From Fidelibacterota bacterium (lineage in GTDB: Bacteria > Fidelibacterota > Marinisomatia > Marinisomatales > UBA1611): a stretch of 23,727 nucleotides of DNA. Of this stretch, positions 1 to 8,237 are shown in pieces. Within the stretch, counting starts at the first letter, position 1, and each line of letters opens with the position of its first letter. The notes beneath the pieces are model-generated. The model did not search any database. It was not told the DNA's origin and saw nothing but the letters and a program-made list of their open reading frames with translations. The stretch lies in the NCBI GenBank assembly GCA_012964275.1, contig DTUG01000249.1:1-23727 (forward strand). The letters run 5' to 3'. A program made the position numbers and the translations under genes.

Positions 1-1
1 T

Positions 2-157
2 CAAAGCGGCCAGAAAGAAAGGGAAGAGAATTACCGAAACGACAAAAACCATGGGAAATGGACGTACTGGTACGAAAATGGAAAACTGGAAAAGGAAGAA
101 GAATTTAAGAATGGCGTCCAGACTGGCGGTAAGCATTACGACTATTTTGGGAAATAA
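2..157 (+). CDS. MORN-repeat / YwqK-like protein, C-terminal end (5' truncated by window)
   Basis: An open frame enters from the left edge and ends at TAA 155-157. The visible 51 residues are charged and contain a MORN-type unit, HGKWTYWYENGKLEKEEEF, followed by KNGVQTG. The pattern G-x-W-x-x-W-Y-x-N-G-x-L is typical of MORN/YwqK-like repeat proteins, which are often exported or act as small binding modules. The sequence ends shortly after the last repeat, so this is a true C-terminus. Function cannot be assigned beyond the repeat family. The 118 bp up to the next gene hold an AT-rich 12-bp palindrome (GTAAATATTTAC, 172-183) but no clear terminator. Confidence 0.7.
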   Translation, partial: QSGQKEREENYRNDKNHGKWTYWYENGKLEKEEEFKNGVQTGGKHYDYFGK

Positions 158-275
158 AGCATAATTTTCTAGTAAATATTTACATATAAAACGTGGAAAA
201 ATAACGCCCTCCCGGATTAGAGCAGGTGCCGGCTGTTCACTGGTAGAAAATGATTTTATTTTGAGAAATCACTTT

Positions 276-1061
276 ATGACATATTCCCCCTGGTTTGTAT
301 TATTTAGGCGTCTCACAATTTCTGCCACTGTTGGTATAGTGCTTGCTCATGGAGGCAACAACAGAGCTATTGAGTTTCCCAACATTCCCGGATACCTTAC
401 CTTGAAATGTGACCTCCATATGCATACAGTATTTTCCGATGGCAGTGTCTGGCCGGATATTCGTGTAGAAGAAGCACTAAAGGATGGGTTGGATGCTATT
501 GCTACTACAGAGCATTTGGAATTACAGTCTTGGAGAAATGATATTCATCATCCTGACCGTAACCGATCACACCAGTTAGCTAGTTATTTTGCGCGGAATC
601 ATGATTTATTGGTTATCAATGGCTCAGAGATAACCCGGTCCATGCCGCCGGGTCACGCCAATGCCATTTTTATAGAAGATGCCAATAAACTGCTTCTAGA
701 TGAACCCCTGGCTGTTTTCCAGGAAGCCCGGCTGCAGGATGCATTTATTTTCTGGAATCATCCGTACTGGATTAGTCAGTCTCCGGATGCCCTGGTTCCA
801 TTGTCCAACATCCACAAACAATTGATCCGCGATGGTCTTTTGCAGGGAATCGAGGTTGTAAATGATACGACCTATTCTGACGAAGCACTTCAGATAGCCC
901 TAGATTACAACCTGACGATTCTGGGGACATCCGATATTCACGGGATTGTAGATTGGCAGTACAAGATTCCGGACCAGGGACATCGACCGGTGACGCTGGT
1001 TTTTGCCCGTGAACGAACGGCTGAATCGATCAAACAGGGATTAGAGAAAAGACTACCATAG
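276..1061 (+). CDS. PHP-domain metal-dependent phosphoesterase, N-terminal part (frameshifted gene)
   Basis: This is the catalytic part of a PHP-superfamily phosphoesterase. I start it at ATG 276; a TTG at 261 would add five residues. A Sec-type hydrophobic segment (about residues 7-24) suggests export. Metal-binding PHP motifs follow in order: DLHMHTVFSDG (about 46-56), TTEHLE, NGSEITR, WNHPYW and GTSDIHG. They resemble exported PHP-fold phosphodiesterases of the Sb-PDE type, though the substrate cannot be read from sequence. The frame ends at TAG 1059-1061 just after GLEKRLP. The expected continuation, WFKNLLIGREEY, is present one frame back, so the gene is interrupted by a -1 shift (equivalent to one missing base) near 1044-1054. 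It is either a young pseudogene or a consensus error. Confidence 0.8.
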   Translation: MTYSPWFVLFRRLTISATVGIVLAHGGNNRAIEFPNIPGYLTLKCDLHMHTVFSDGSVWPDIRVEEALKDGLDAIATTEHLELQSWRNDIHHPDRNRSHQLASYFARNHDLLVINGSEITRSMPPGHANAIFIEDANKLLLDEPLAVFQEARLQDAFIFWNHPYWISQSPDALVPLSNIHKQLIRDGLLQGIEVVNDTTYSDEALQIALDYNLTILGTSDIHGIVDWQYKIPDQGHRPVTLVFARERTAESIKQGLEKRLP

Positions 1062-1399
1062 TATGGTTCAAAAACCTATTGATTGGCAGGGAAGAATATA
1101 TCCAGCCTTTGATACGCGAATGCCTGAATGTTTCAACCGTAAGGACTCGGAAAAAATCCACTGTTGTATCGGTGACAATAACCAACCTTTCAGATGCAGA
1201 ATTTGTTCTGAAAAACCTGTCCGATTATACTTTTTATGCTGATGCTGATTTGATCACGATCCCACCGCACGGAGATAAACTTCTGGAGGTAAAAACACTT
1301 AACCGACTCTCGAAGTTTGATCTTCGATTCAGTGTTTTGAATGCGGTCACCGCACCGGGGATACATCCGGAGTTAACACTGTCTGTAACCAGGCGCTGA
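1049..1399 (+). pseudogene. C-terminal part of the PHP phosphoesterase, out of frame with the first part
   Basis: Read in frame 2 from about 1049 this gives KTTIVWFKNLLIGREEY and then about 100 residues of mostly beta-type sequence ending LTLSVTRR. The first residues continue the PHP domain, whose family members usually carry this I-G-R-E-E-Y stretch; the rest looks like a small C-terminal beta domain. There is no RBS in front of the internal TTG 1079, so independent translation is unlikely. Joined with the upstream frame the protein would be about 374 residues, a sensible full length. The junction contains an AAAA run but no canonical slippery heptamer. I treat this as the second half of one broken gene. 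Confidence 0.75.
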
Positions 1400-1436
1400 C
1401 TATCTTCTTCTATGGGATAATTCTCTGTATTGGTAT

Positions 1437-1466
1437 CTTGTTAGATCACGATGTGGCGTTTTACAT
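1437..1466 (+). promoter_or_regulatory. Possible sigma70-type promoter for the molybdenum hydroxylase genes
   Basis: TTGTTA (1437-1442) and TACATT (1461-1466) are separated by 18 bp and lie just upstream of ATG 1480. The predicted transcript would have a leader of only about 7 nt, consistent with the absence of a good RBS there. The boxes are imperfect, so this is tentative. Confidence 0.3.
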
Positions 1467-1479
1467 TAGGCACCCATAA

Positions 1480-1950
1480 ATGCCAAACTTTACTTTATAT
1501 ATAAACGGAGAAAAACGGCAAATCAATGTAGACAGTAGTACTCCAGTGCTATGGGTTCTGCGAGATGAATTAAAACTCACAGGTACAAAATATGGCTGCG
1601 GGAGAGGTCTCTGTGGTGCCTGCACTGTACATATTAATGGAGAAGCAACCCGTTCCTGTATCACCGCAGTTGATACCGTAAATGGAGAAGAAATCACAAC
1701 CATAGAAGGTTTGCAACAGGGTGATATCTTTCACCCGGTTCAGAAGGCCTGGATGGCGGAGGATGTACCTCAGTGCGGCTATTGCCAGTCTGGCCAGATC
1801 ATGACTGCAGCAGCTCTATTGGCTCGTAAACCAGACCCGGCGGATGAGGATATTGACGCCGCAATGAAAATGAATATTTGTCGCTGTGGCACCTATCAAC
1901 GGATCCGCAAAGCCGTGCATCATGCAGCAGGAGAGATTAAACGTGGCTGA
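1480..1950 (+). CDS. (2Fe-2S)-binding small subunit of a molybdenum hydroxylase (IorA/xanthine dehydrogenase family)
   Basis: Small electron-transfer subunit (156 aa) of a xanthine-oxidase-family molybdenum hydroxylase. It carries both iron-sulphur clusters: a plant-ferredoxin-type site (C40, C45, C48, C60 in GCGRGLCGAC...C) and an alpha-helical [2Fe-2S] site (C99, C102, C134, C136 in QCGYCQSGQ...NICRCGTY). Length and motifs fit the isoquinoline 1-oxidoreductase alpha / aldehyde oxidoreductase small subunit. It has no signal peptide of its own; family precedent suggests it folds in the cytoplasm and is carried out with its Tat-tagged partner. Its last 8 bases overlap the start of the large subunit, indicating translational coupling. 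No FAD subunit is encoded nearby. Confidence 0.93.
   Translation: MPNFTLYINGEKRQINVDSSTPVLWVLRDELKLTGTKYGCGRGLCGACTVHINGEATRSCITAVDTVNGEEITTIEGLQQGDIFHPVQKAWMAEDVPQCGYCQSGQIMTAAALLARKPDPADEDIDAAMKMNICRCGTYQRIRKAVHHAAGEIKRG
1929..1933 (+). promoter_or_regulatory. Ribosome binding site that fixes the GTG start of the large subunit
   Basis: AGGAG lies 9 nt upstream of GTG 1943, inside the 3' end of the small-subunit gene. It favours GTG 1943 over ATG 1922 and places the twin-arginine motif at residues 9-10. Confidence 0.6.
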
Positions 1951-4075
1951 TAAAACTGTTATTAACCGCAGAGATTTTATTAAAACCGCTACCGCTGCAG
2001 GAGCGGGACTCGTGATTGGATTTCATCTGCCGTTTCGCAATCGCCTGCAGGCAGCCAGTGTAGGCCTGCAAAGTTCCTTCGCTCCCAATGCCTGGATCAT
2101 TGTGCGGCCTGATAATCAGGTCATCTTCAAAGTGACAAAATCAGAAATGGGGCAGGGAGTATGGACTTCTTTGCCAATGATCATTGCCGAGGAGATGGAT
2201 CTGGACTGGTCAACAATCAAGGTTGAACAGGCATTAGAGTCCGATGGTACCGGCGGCAGTAGGTCCATAAGGGGTTTATGGAAGCCCTTGCGGAAGGCTG
2301 GAGCAAAAGCCAAAGATATGCTTCTGGAAGCTGCTGCTCAGGAATGGCAGGTTGAGAAAAATGAATGTGTTGCAGAAAATGGAATGATAAAGCACAAGCC
2401 TACCGGAAAGAAATTTAAATATGGCGACCTGGCAATAGCTGCGTCCAAACTACCGGTACCGGATAAGGTATCGCTTAAAAACCCATCTGATTTCAAGATA
2501 ATAGGAACTGATGCCTTACGCACAGACACACCTTTAAAAATAAATGGCCGAGCACAGTTTGCTATGGATGTAAACCTTGATGGAATGGTCTATGCTTTTG
2601 TTGTGCGTTGCCCAATCTTTGGCGGGACATTCAAATCCATGGATACACGTAAAGCCATGGCGATAAATGGAGCTCTTGATATTTTTGAAGTTTCAAATGG
2701 TGTTGCGGTTGTTGGTTCGACTACCTGGGCTGCGCTGCAAGCCAGGAAGGCGCTTGATATAACTTGGGATAAAGGGACAACGGCAGATCTAAACAGTGAT
2801 TCCATTGCTGAGTTTTTAAGAAAACAAGGACGGAAAAGAGCTGCTAAAGGCAGAAATGACGGTAATCCGAAACGTGCTCTAAAAAATGCAAAAACTGTTG
2901 TTGAAGCTGTTTATCAGGTGCCCTTTCAGGCCCATGCTACTATGGAGCCCATGAACTGTGTCGTTGATGTTCAGCCGGATCGCTGTCGGTTATGGGCACC
3001 GACCCAATCGCCTGGCGATGCCCGGAAACAAGCGGCAAAAATCACGGGACTGCCAAAGGATAAAGTTGAGGTCAATGTCACCTTTCTTGGCGGCGGGTTT
3101 GGCCGCCGGGCATTTAATGACTTCATTGGTGATGCGCTGGAAGTTTCCTATCGTATGAAAAAACCCGTCAAACTGATCTGGATGCGGGAAGATGATATGC
3201 GCCATGATTATTATCGCCCTGCAAGCCGGCATATTATGGCCGGCGGTTTGAGTTCGGATGGAAAGCTTGAGGTGTGGACGCACCGTGTTGTCGCGCCATC
3301 TATTCTATTTGGCCAGATGTTCAAATATCCCGTACCACTAAAGGATAAACTGGATATTGTTGCGTTGGAAGGTGCCAAGAATATTGCTTATGCAATCCCA
3401 AATATACGGGTGGAATATAAATCTGCGAATACTGCGGTTCCTGTTGGGTGGTGGCGGTCCGTGTATGATTCACAAAATGCCTATGCAAACGAGTGTTTCA
3501 TAGATGAACTCGCTGAGTCTGCAGGTCAAGATCCATTACAATTTCGATTGACCTATCTTGCAGATTCACCTCGTGATACCCAGGTATTGAAAATGGCAGC
3601 AAAAAAAGTGAATTGGGGGGAGAAACTGTCTGCAGGAAGATTTCAAGGATTGGCATGTCATGCCTCGTTCAAATCACATGTAGCTCAGGTAGCGGAAGTT
3701 TCCGTGAATAATCGGGGGATGATACAGGTCCACCGTGTCGTGTGTACTATCGATTGTGGGCAGGTGGTTAATCCCTCTATTGTTCGCTCACAGATAGAAA
3801 GTGCCATTGTTTACGGACTTTCAGCGGCTTTGAAGGGCAAAATCACCATCGAAAATGGCGGTGTTGTTCAGGGGAATTTTCATGAATTTGAAGTTCTTCG
3901 TTTTCACGAGATGCCGAAGATTGAGGTTTATATTGTTAAAAGTGATGAGCATCCTGGAGGCGTTGGTGAGCCAGGCTTGCCGCCGATTGCTCCAGCAGTG
4001 GCCAATGCTGTGTTTGCCGCTACAGGAAAACGGATCCGAAAATTGCCAATTAAGGCAGAAGATTTGAAATCCTGA
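1943..4075 (+). CDS. Molybdopterin-binding large subunit of a molybdenum hydroxylase (IorB-like), Tat-exported
   Basis: Catalytic molybdopterin-cytosine-dinucleotide subunit (about 710 aa) of a two-subunit IorAB-type hydroxylase, which hydroxylates aldehydes or N-heterocycles using water and passes electrons through the 2Fe-2S subunit. A twin-arginine signal, NRRDFIKTATAAGAGLVIGF (residues 8-27), directs it to the periplasm. Family motifs seen: TKSEMGQGVWTSLPMIIAEE, an internal GGGFGRR, VPVGWWRSV, and near the C-terminus GVGEPGLPPIAPAVANA, with the active-site glutamate at about residue 676. The GTG start is chosen from the RBS and from the Tat motif position. TGA 4073-4075 touches the presumed start of the next gene. 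No XdhC/PaoD-like maturation chaperone lies in the window. The true substrate is unknown. Confidence 0.93.
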   Translation: MADKTVINRRDFIKTATAAGAGLVIGFHLPFRNRLQAASVGLQSSFAPNAWIIVRPDNQVIFKVTKSEMGQGVWTSLPMIIAEEMDLDWSTIKVEQALESDGTGGSRSIRGLWKPLRKAGAKAKDMLLEAAAQEWQVEKNECVAENGMIKHKPTGKKFKYGDLAIAASKLPVPDKVSLKNPSDFKIIGTDALRTDTPLKINGRAQFAMDVNLDGMVYAFVVRCPIFGGTFKSMDTRKAMAINGALDIFEVSNGVAVVGSTTWAALQARKALDITWDKGTTADLNSDSIAEFLRKQGRKRAAKGRNDGNPKRALKNAKTVVEAVYQVPFQAHATMEPMNCVVDVQPDRCRLWAPTQSPGDARKQAAKITGLPKDKVEVNVTFLGGGFGRRAFNDFIGDALEVSYRMKKPVKLIWMREDDMRHDYYRPASRHIMAGGLSSDGKLEVWTHRVVAPSILFGQMFKYPVPLKDKLDIVALEGAKNIAYAIPNIRVEYKSANTAVPVGWWRSVYDSQNAYANECFIDELAESAGQDPLQFRLTYLADSPRDTQVLKMAAKKVNWGEKLSAGRFQGLACHASFKSHVAQVAEVSVNNRGMIQVHRVVCTIDCGQVVNPSIVRSQIESAIVYGLSAALKGKITIENGGVVQGNFHEFEVLRFHEMPKIEVYIVKSDEHPGGVGEPGLPPIAPAVANAVFAATGKRIRKLPIKAEDLKS

Positions 4076-4104
4076 TAAATAAAATCATCCCAATCTTTTA
4101 TGTA

Positions 4105-5793
4105 TTGTTATTGGGATGCGAGCACATGTCAGATTCCAAGTTAAAATTTATTATTGACTATCCCAGGGAAGATAACGGAACCTTGATTGAAGGCCGTATA
4201 TTACTTCTTTTAGGGCACAATGATGAAAAAGAGCCTCGTTTCCAGATCAATGATAAAGCCGGTACGGGGCTTGTATTTGGCATCGATGCTATTGGCGAGC
4301 AACCATCGAAAGGTGTCACGATTGATGGGAATGTATTTGGTTATCCGGTAAAAAGCCTTGATGACATACCTGCTGGTGAATATTGGGTCCAGGGACTGCT
4401 CCACAGATATGAAACTTTCAACCTGAAAACCGGACATATTGTTAAATTGCCCATGGATCGTGGCGAAGGGCAGCGCTGGGATTCTGCACCGGGGAATAAT
4501 TATAGTGTCCCGAAGAAAATGTTTCTGGATCCAGCCAAAAGATCTAATATTAAGATCCAGCTCGATCAGGAGATCCCGCCCATAGAACAGCCGGATGATA
4601 CCAAATATGTTAAACATGTGAAAATCAAGAGCAAACTGCTCAGTGACTTTTGGGGACGCCCGATGTACTTGGGTGCTCATGTTCTGCTTCCGGAAGGATA
4701 TGATGATCATCCCGAAGTACGTTATCCGCTCATGATCTTCCATGGACATTTTCCCAAAAACTTTGGTGGTTTTCGGGTTGAACCGCCAGATCCTGATTTG
4801 GAGCCGGAATATAGCGACCGGTTTCGATTGGAAGGGTACAATCGAATTGTTCAGGAATACGATTATAAATTCTACAAAGATTGGACAAGCGTGGATTTTC
4901 CCAGGGTTTTAGTGATTGAGATTCAGCATGCCAATCCGTATTATGATGATTCCTACGCTGTCAATTCAGAAAATCTGGGTCCATATGGTGATGCCATCAC
5001 TTATGAGCTGATACCATATATAGAAAAGAAGTTCCGAGGCATTGGTACAGGATGGTCTCGGTTTCTCTATGGTGGCTCAACCGGCGGCTGGGAAGCTTTG
5101 GCTGTCCAAATCTTTTATCCTGATGAATACAATGGGTGTTACGCAGCTTGCCCGGATCCTATAGATTTTCGCGCATACTGCCTCGTAAATATTTATGAAG
5201 ATAAAAATGCCTATTATACCGGTCCTGCTTTTAAACCTGTTCCGCGTCCCGGACACAGGAATTATCGTGGTGAACTGGATGCAACTTTGGAGCAAATGAA
5301 TCATAAGGAACTGGCTTTGGGAACCCATAGCCGCTCTGGAGACCAGTGGGATATCTGGGATGCAGTTTATAGTCCCATGGGTCCTGATGGATATCCACAG
5401 CCTGTGTGGGATAAACTTTCTGGAGTCATTAACCATAGTGTGGCAGAATACTGGCGGGAAAATTATGATTTAAAATATATACTAGAACGAGACTGGGCAA
5501 AGCTCGGGCACAGGCTGGAAGGGAAGATCCATATATACTGCGGAGATATGGATAATTATTACCTAAATAACGCTGTGTACCTGATGGAAGAATTCCTGGA
5601 AGGCACAAAAGATCCCTACTATGATGGGGAAGTGGATTATGGGGACCGGGCAGAACACTGTTGGAATGGTGATCATACCCGGCCGAACGCTATTTCCAGG
5701 CTTCGTTACAACCAGATGTTTATCAAGAAAGCAGTTCAGCGAATGGAAAAGACCGCTCCATCGGATGCTGACCTTAAGAGTTGGCGCTACTAA
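4105..5793 (+). CDS. Esterase-D-like alpha/beta hydrolase, probable lipoprotein with a damaged start
   Basis: About 560 residues with an esterase-D/alpha-beta-hydrolase domain: strand plus oxyanion region LMIFHGHFPKNFGG, nucleophile elbow YGGSTGGWEAL (Ser318 counted from ATG 4126), an acidic candidate in YCGDMDNYYLN, and a C-terminal AEHCWNGDH supplying the likely His. The N-terminal about 170 residues are a beta-rich accessory region. Position 4105 is the first accepted start (TTG), but it leaves only four residues before the Cys of LLLGC. Upstream in the same frame, from 4075, the reading NKIIPIFYVLLLGC is a textbook lipoprotein signal preceded by ATA, where an ATG overlapping the previous stop would be expected. 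Translation could instead begin at ATG 4126 and give a cytoplasmic form. Substrate unknown. Confidence 0.8.
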   Translation: MLLGCEHMSDSKLKFIIDYPREDNGTLIEGRILLLLGHNDEKEPRFQINDKAGTGLVFGIDAIGEQPSKGVTIDGNVFGYPVKSLDDIPAGEYWVQGLLHRYETFNLKTGHIVKLPMDRGEGQRWDSAPGNNYSVPKKMFLDPAKRSNIKIQLDQEIPPIEQPDDTKYVKHVKIKSKLLSDFWGRPMYLGAHVLLPEGYDDHPEVRYPLMIFHGHFPKNFGGFRVEPPDPDLEPEYSDRFRLEGYNRIVQEYDYKFYKDWTSVDFPRVLVIEIQHANPYYDDSYAVNSENLGPYGDAITYELIPYIEKKFRGIGTGWSRFLYGGSTGGWEALAVQIFYPDEYNGCYAACPDPIDFRAYCLVNIYEDKNAYYTGPAFKPVPRPGHRNYRGELDATLEQMNHKELALGTHSRSGDQWDIWDAVYSPMGPDGYPQPVWDKLSGVINHSVAEYWRENYDLKYILERDWAKLGHRLEGKIHIYCGDMDNYYLNNAVYLMEEFLEGTKDPYYDGEVDYGDRAEHCWNGDHTRPNAISRLRYNQMFIKKAVQRMEKTAPSDADLKSWRY

Positions 5794-5856
5794 TAGAAAT
5801 CATTTCAGATCAATCAGCATTTAATTTTTTCTTACCCATCCTGGTTTATCTTTAAA

Positions 5857-6504
5857 ATGACTCGTCGAAAAAAAATACTCACTGAAATCGAAGTACGGAA
5901 GATCAGTGCTATTATTCGTACAGACGATAAAAAACTAGCCGCTGATGCTATGAATGCCGCTGTGGAAGGCGGGTTTCGTATAGTGGAATTCACGCTCACC
6001 ACTCCAGGCGCTTTTCAGCTGATTACGGAATTCAGAAAAAAAGATGACGATCTTCTTGTTGGTGCTGGCACTGTTATGTCTGTTGGTCAGGCGAACGATG
6101 CTGTAAATGCCGGTGCTCAGTTTATTGTTTCACCGGTATGCAACCCAGAGATTATCAGCTATGCAGTAGAAATTGACGTAGTTAGTATACCCGGTACGTA
6201 TACTGCTACAGAGATGGATACGGCACACCAACTGGGGGCTGATATGGTGAAATTATTTCCTGCCCCGGCAGATATACCTGGATATTTATCTGCAATTCTT
6301 GGCCCTATGCCTTACCTGAAGATTTTCCCGACTAACGGCGTTGATATTGATAATATGTTGTCAGTATTGAGCGCAGGGGCTGCCGGTGTAGGATTTGTAA
6401 AGACTCTTTTCAACCCGACAGATATGGAGATGAATGATTTTACAGCAATTAAAAAAAGGGCTACAGCTATATTTAGCCGTTTAATTCAGGCAGGTTCAGT
6501 CTAA
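5857..6504 (+). CDS. eda: KDPG/KHG aldolase family protein (Eda-like)
   Basis: A 215-residue class I aldolase of the 2-dehydro-3-deoxy-6-phosphogluconate / 4-hydroxy-2-oxoglutarate aldolase family, which cleaves 2-keto-3-deoxy acids to pyruvate plus an aldehyde. The catalytic residues are in place: Glu44 in GGFRIVEFTLTTP and the Schiff-base Lys132 in MVKLFPA; VGAGTV and SIPGTYT are also conserved. The phosphate-binding end differs from classic Eda: PTNGV replaces PTGGI, and GVGFVKTLF stands where GGSWL would be, so the substrate may not be KDPG. Length is normal. It lies 63 bp after the hydrolase gene on the same strand and may be co-transcribed with it. The symbol indicates family only. Confidence 0.85.
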   Translation: MTRRKKILTEIEVRKISAIIRTDDKKLAADAMNAAVEGGFRIVEFTLTTPGAFQLITEFRKKDDDLLVGAGTVMSVGQANDAVNAGAQFIVSPVCNPEIISYAVEIDVVSIPGTYTATEMDTAHQLGADMVKLFPAPADIPGYLSAILGPMPYLKIFPTNGVDIDNMLSVLSAGAAGVGFVKTLFNPTDMEMNDFTAIKKRATAIFSRLIQAGSV

Positions 6505-6571
6505 ACCCTTCTTCCATTTATGTTGCTGGATTAATCAAAAAACTACCCGATCAGTTTTCCAAATCCGATAT

Positions 6572-8206
6572 TTATTTGCCAGAAAATTTTGGCGGATATT
6601 TTTTATGCCAGGTGGTTGCATCCTGGTATACCTGGGCCACTGCTATAGCATTTCCATCCTTATACAGATTTGCGATAAAACTTATACTTGTAGGCGATCC
6701 ATTCTTATCGAACCCGTTTGGCAGTACCACACATGGATGACCGGACAGATTGGTGCGTAGTAGGTTATCGCCCCAAAAGGAAGGCACTATATACACATCT
6801 ATTGACTCAAAAAGTTTATTCATTTTTTCATTCAGGAGTATACGGGCGCGGTTGGCCTGGATATACTCAACTGCAGGAATATAACGGGCCTTCCTGAAAA
6901 CATTGGGCCAGGCCATGCGCATTTGCCGAACCAGTTCATCATCCCGGTTACTACGGGTCAATTCATCGAAGGCCGCAGCGGCTTCGGCACTCAGGATAAA
7001 GGATAGAGCTTTAGCCGGAAACTCAGGCAATTCAATGGGAATTAAATTAAGCCCTAGGGATTTCAATATTTCCAGAACAGCTTTATCGTTTTCTTTCGTG
7101 GATGTATCCTTAAAAGCAGATTCTACATAAGCGACACGTAAATTTTCTATTTGATTTAGTCTGGGAACTTGAAATGGCACATCGATAACAGATCGATCCA
7201 GGTTATCCGAACCCCTGATAATATTGTAGATGAGTGCACAATCAGCTACAGAACGACACATAGGCCCCAGTTTATCCATTGTCCAGCTGAGTGCCATGGC
7301 CCCAGCCCGGCTTACAGTCCCAAAGGTTGGCCGCAAGCCCGTTACACCATTACGGGTAGAAGGTGATACGATGGAACCCCAGGTTTCTGACCCGATCGAA
7401 AAAGCAACCAACCCAGCCGCAGTGGCTGATCCTGGTCCCGCTGAGCTACCGCTGGAGCCTTGTTCCAAATCCCAGGGATTACGGGTTTTACCACCAAACC
7501 ATACGTCACCCCAGGCCAAAGCACCTAAAGTCAACTTAGCTATCAGCACTGCACCGGCTGCCTCCAATTTATCGATGACCGTAGCGGTTTCATCTATTAT
7601 TTGTTCTTGGTAGGGTGTGGCACCCCAGGTGGTCCGGTATCCGGGTACAGCTAGAAGATCCTTGGCACCATAGGGTATGCCATGCAGTGGCCCGCGATAG
7701 TATCCAGATCCGATTTCTTTATCTGCTCGTCTGGCCTGTTTTAAGGCTAATTCTTTAGTCAGGGATATAACGCATTCCAGTTCGGGTCCATACCGCTTGA
7801 GACGATCCAGGTACATGAGAGTCAACTCTTCTGATGTAACATGTTGTGTGCGTATTAGATACGCCAATTCACCCACTGTCATAAATGCACATTCTTCAAG
7901 ATTATCTGGGCGGGATATAACTATTTCCTGAAATTGGTATTGGTCATTTCCACTGGGGATTTGGAATCCGGGTAACTGAGGCTGGAAATAGAGTGGAAAA
8001 GCCACATGATTAGGCAGTTCCAGTTTTCGCAGATCTTTATATTGTTCACGTAAATCAACAAGGTCCGGTAAAATGGAATCTCTTTCTGAATCTGTAAACT
8101 CCAAACCAAGTAGATTTTCAGTACTTTGTAAATGTCGTTTTACAATTTTTTCTGAATCACCACACGCTGAAATAATCAATAGTAATAAAAGTAAATATTT
8201 TTTCAT
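6572..8206 (-). CDS. Amidase-signature family lipoprotein
   Basis: Amidase-signature hydrolase (544 aa) anchored by a lipoprotein signal with lipobox ISAC (Cys15). The Ser-cisSer-Lys triad can be traced: Lys182 in GIPYGAKDLLAVPG, cis-Ser in QGSSGSSAGPGS (about 251-255), and nucleophile Ser278 in GSETWGSIVSPS. The usual T-G-G-S is T-W-G-S here, a bulky change next to the nucleophile. Residues 16-100 form a family-atypical N-terminal extension. A good RBS (AGGGAA, 8 nt spacing) precedes ATG 8206. It follows the MFS transporter gene on the same strand by 31 bp, so an operon for uptake or export plus amide hydrolysis is likely. The substrate cannot be predicted; GatA function is unlikely given the lipid anchor. 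Confidence 0.9.
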   Translation of the reverse strand: MKKYLLLLLLIISACGDSEKIVKRHLQSTENLLGLEFTDSERDSILPDLVDLREQYKDLRKLELPNHVAFPLYFQPQLPGFQIPSGNDQYQFQEIVISRPDNLEECAFMTVGELAYLIRTQHVTSEELTLMYLDRLKRYGPELECVISLTKELALKQARRADKEIGSGYYRGPLHGIPYGAKDLLAVPGYRTTWGATPYQEQIIDETATVIDKLEAAGAVLIAKLTLGALAWGDVWFGGKTRNPWDLEQGSSGSSAGPGSATAAGLVAFSIGSETWGSIVSPSTRNGVTGLRPTFGTVSRAGAMALSWTMDKLGPMCRSVADCALIYNIIRGSDNLDRSVIDVPFQVPRLNQIENLRVAYVESAFKDTSTKENDKAVLEILKSLGLNLIPIELPEFPAKALSFILSAEAAAAFDELTRSNRDDELVRQMRMAWPNVFRKARYIPAVEYIQANRARILLNEKMNKLFESIDVYIVPSFWGDNLLRTNLSGHPCVVLPNGFDKNGSPTSISFIANLYKDGNAIAVAQVYQDATTWHKKYPPKFSGK

Positions 8207-8237
8207 TTTGATTTCCCTTTTTCTTAAAAGCTATGAA

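Noticed and set aside
1044..1062. Programmed -1 frameshift in the PHP gene
   Set aside because: The site has only four A residues, no X-XXY-YYZ heptamer, and no evident downstream pseudoknot; an indel is simpler.
4210..4749. 179-codon minus-strand frame inside the esterase-like gene
   Set aside because: The plus-strand protein has catalytic motifs; the antisense frame has none.
6505..6571. A terminator between the convergent aldolase and amidase genes
   Set aside because: Only a weak imperfect inverted repeat (GCCAGAAAATTTTGGC) is present, inside the amidase 3' end and with no GC-rich stem plus T-tract.
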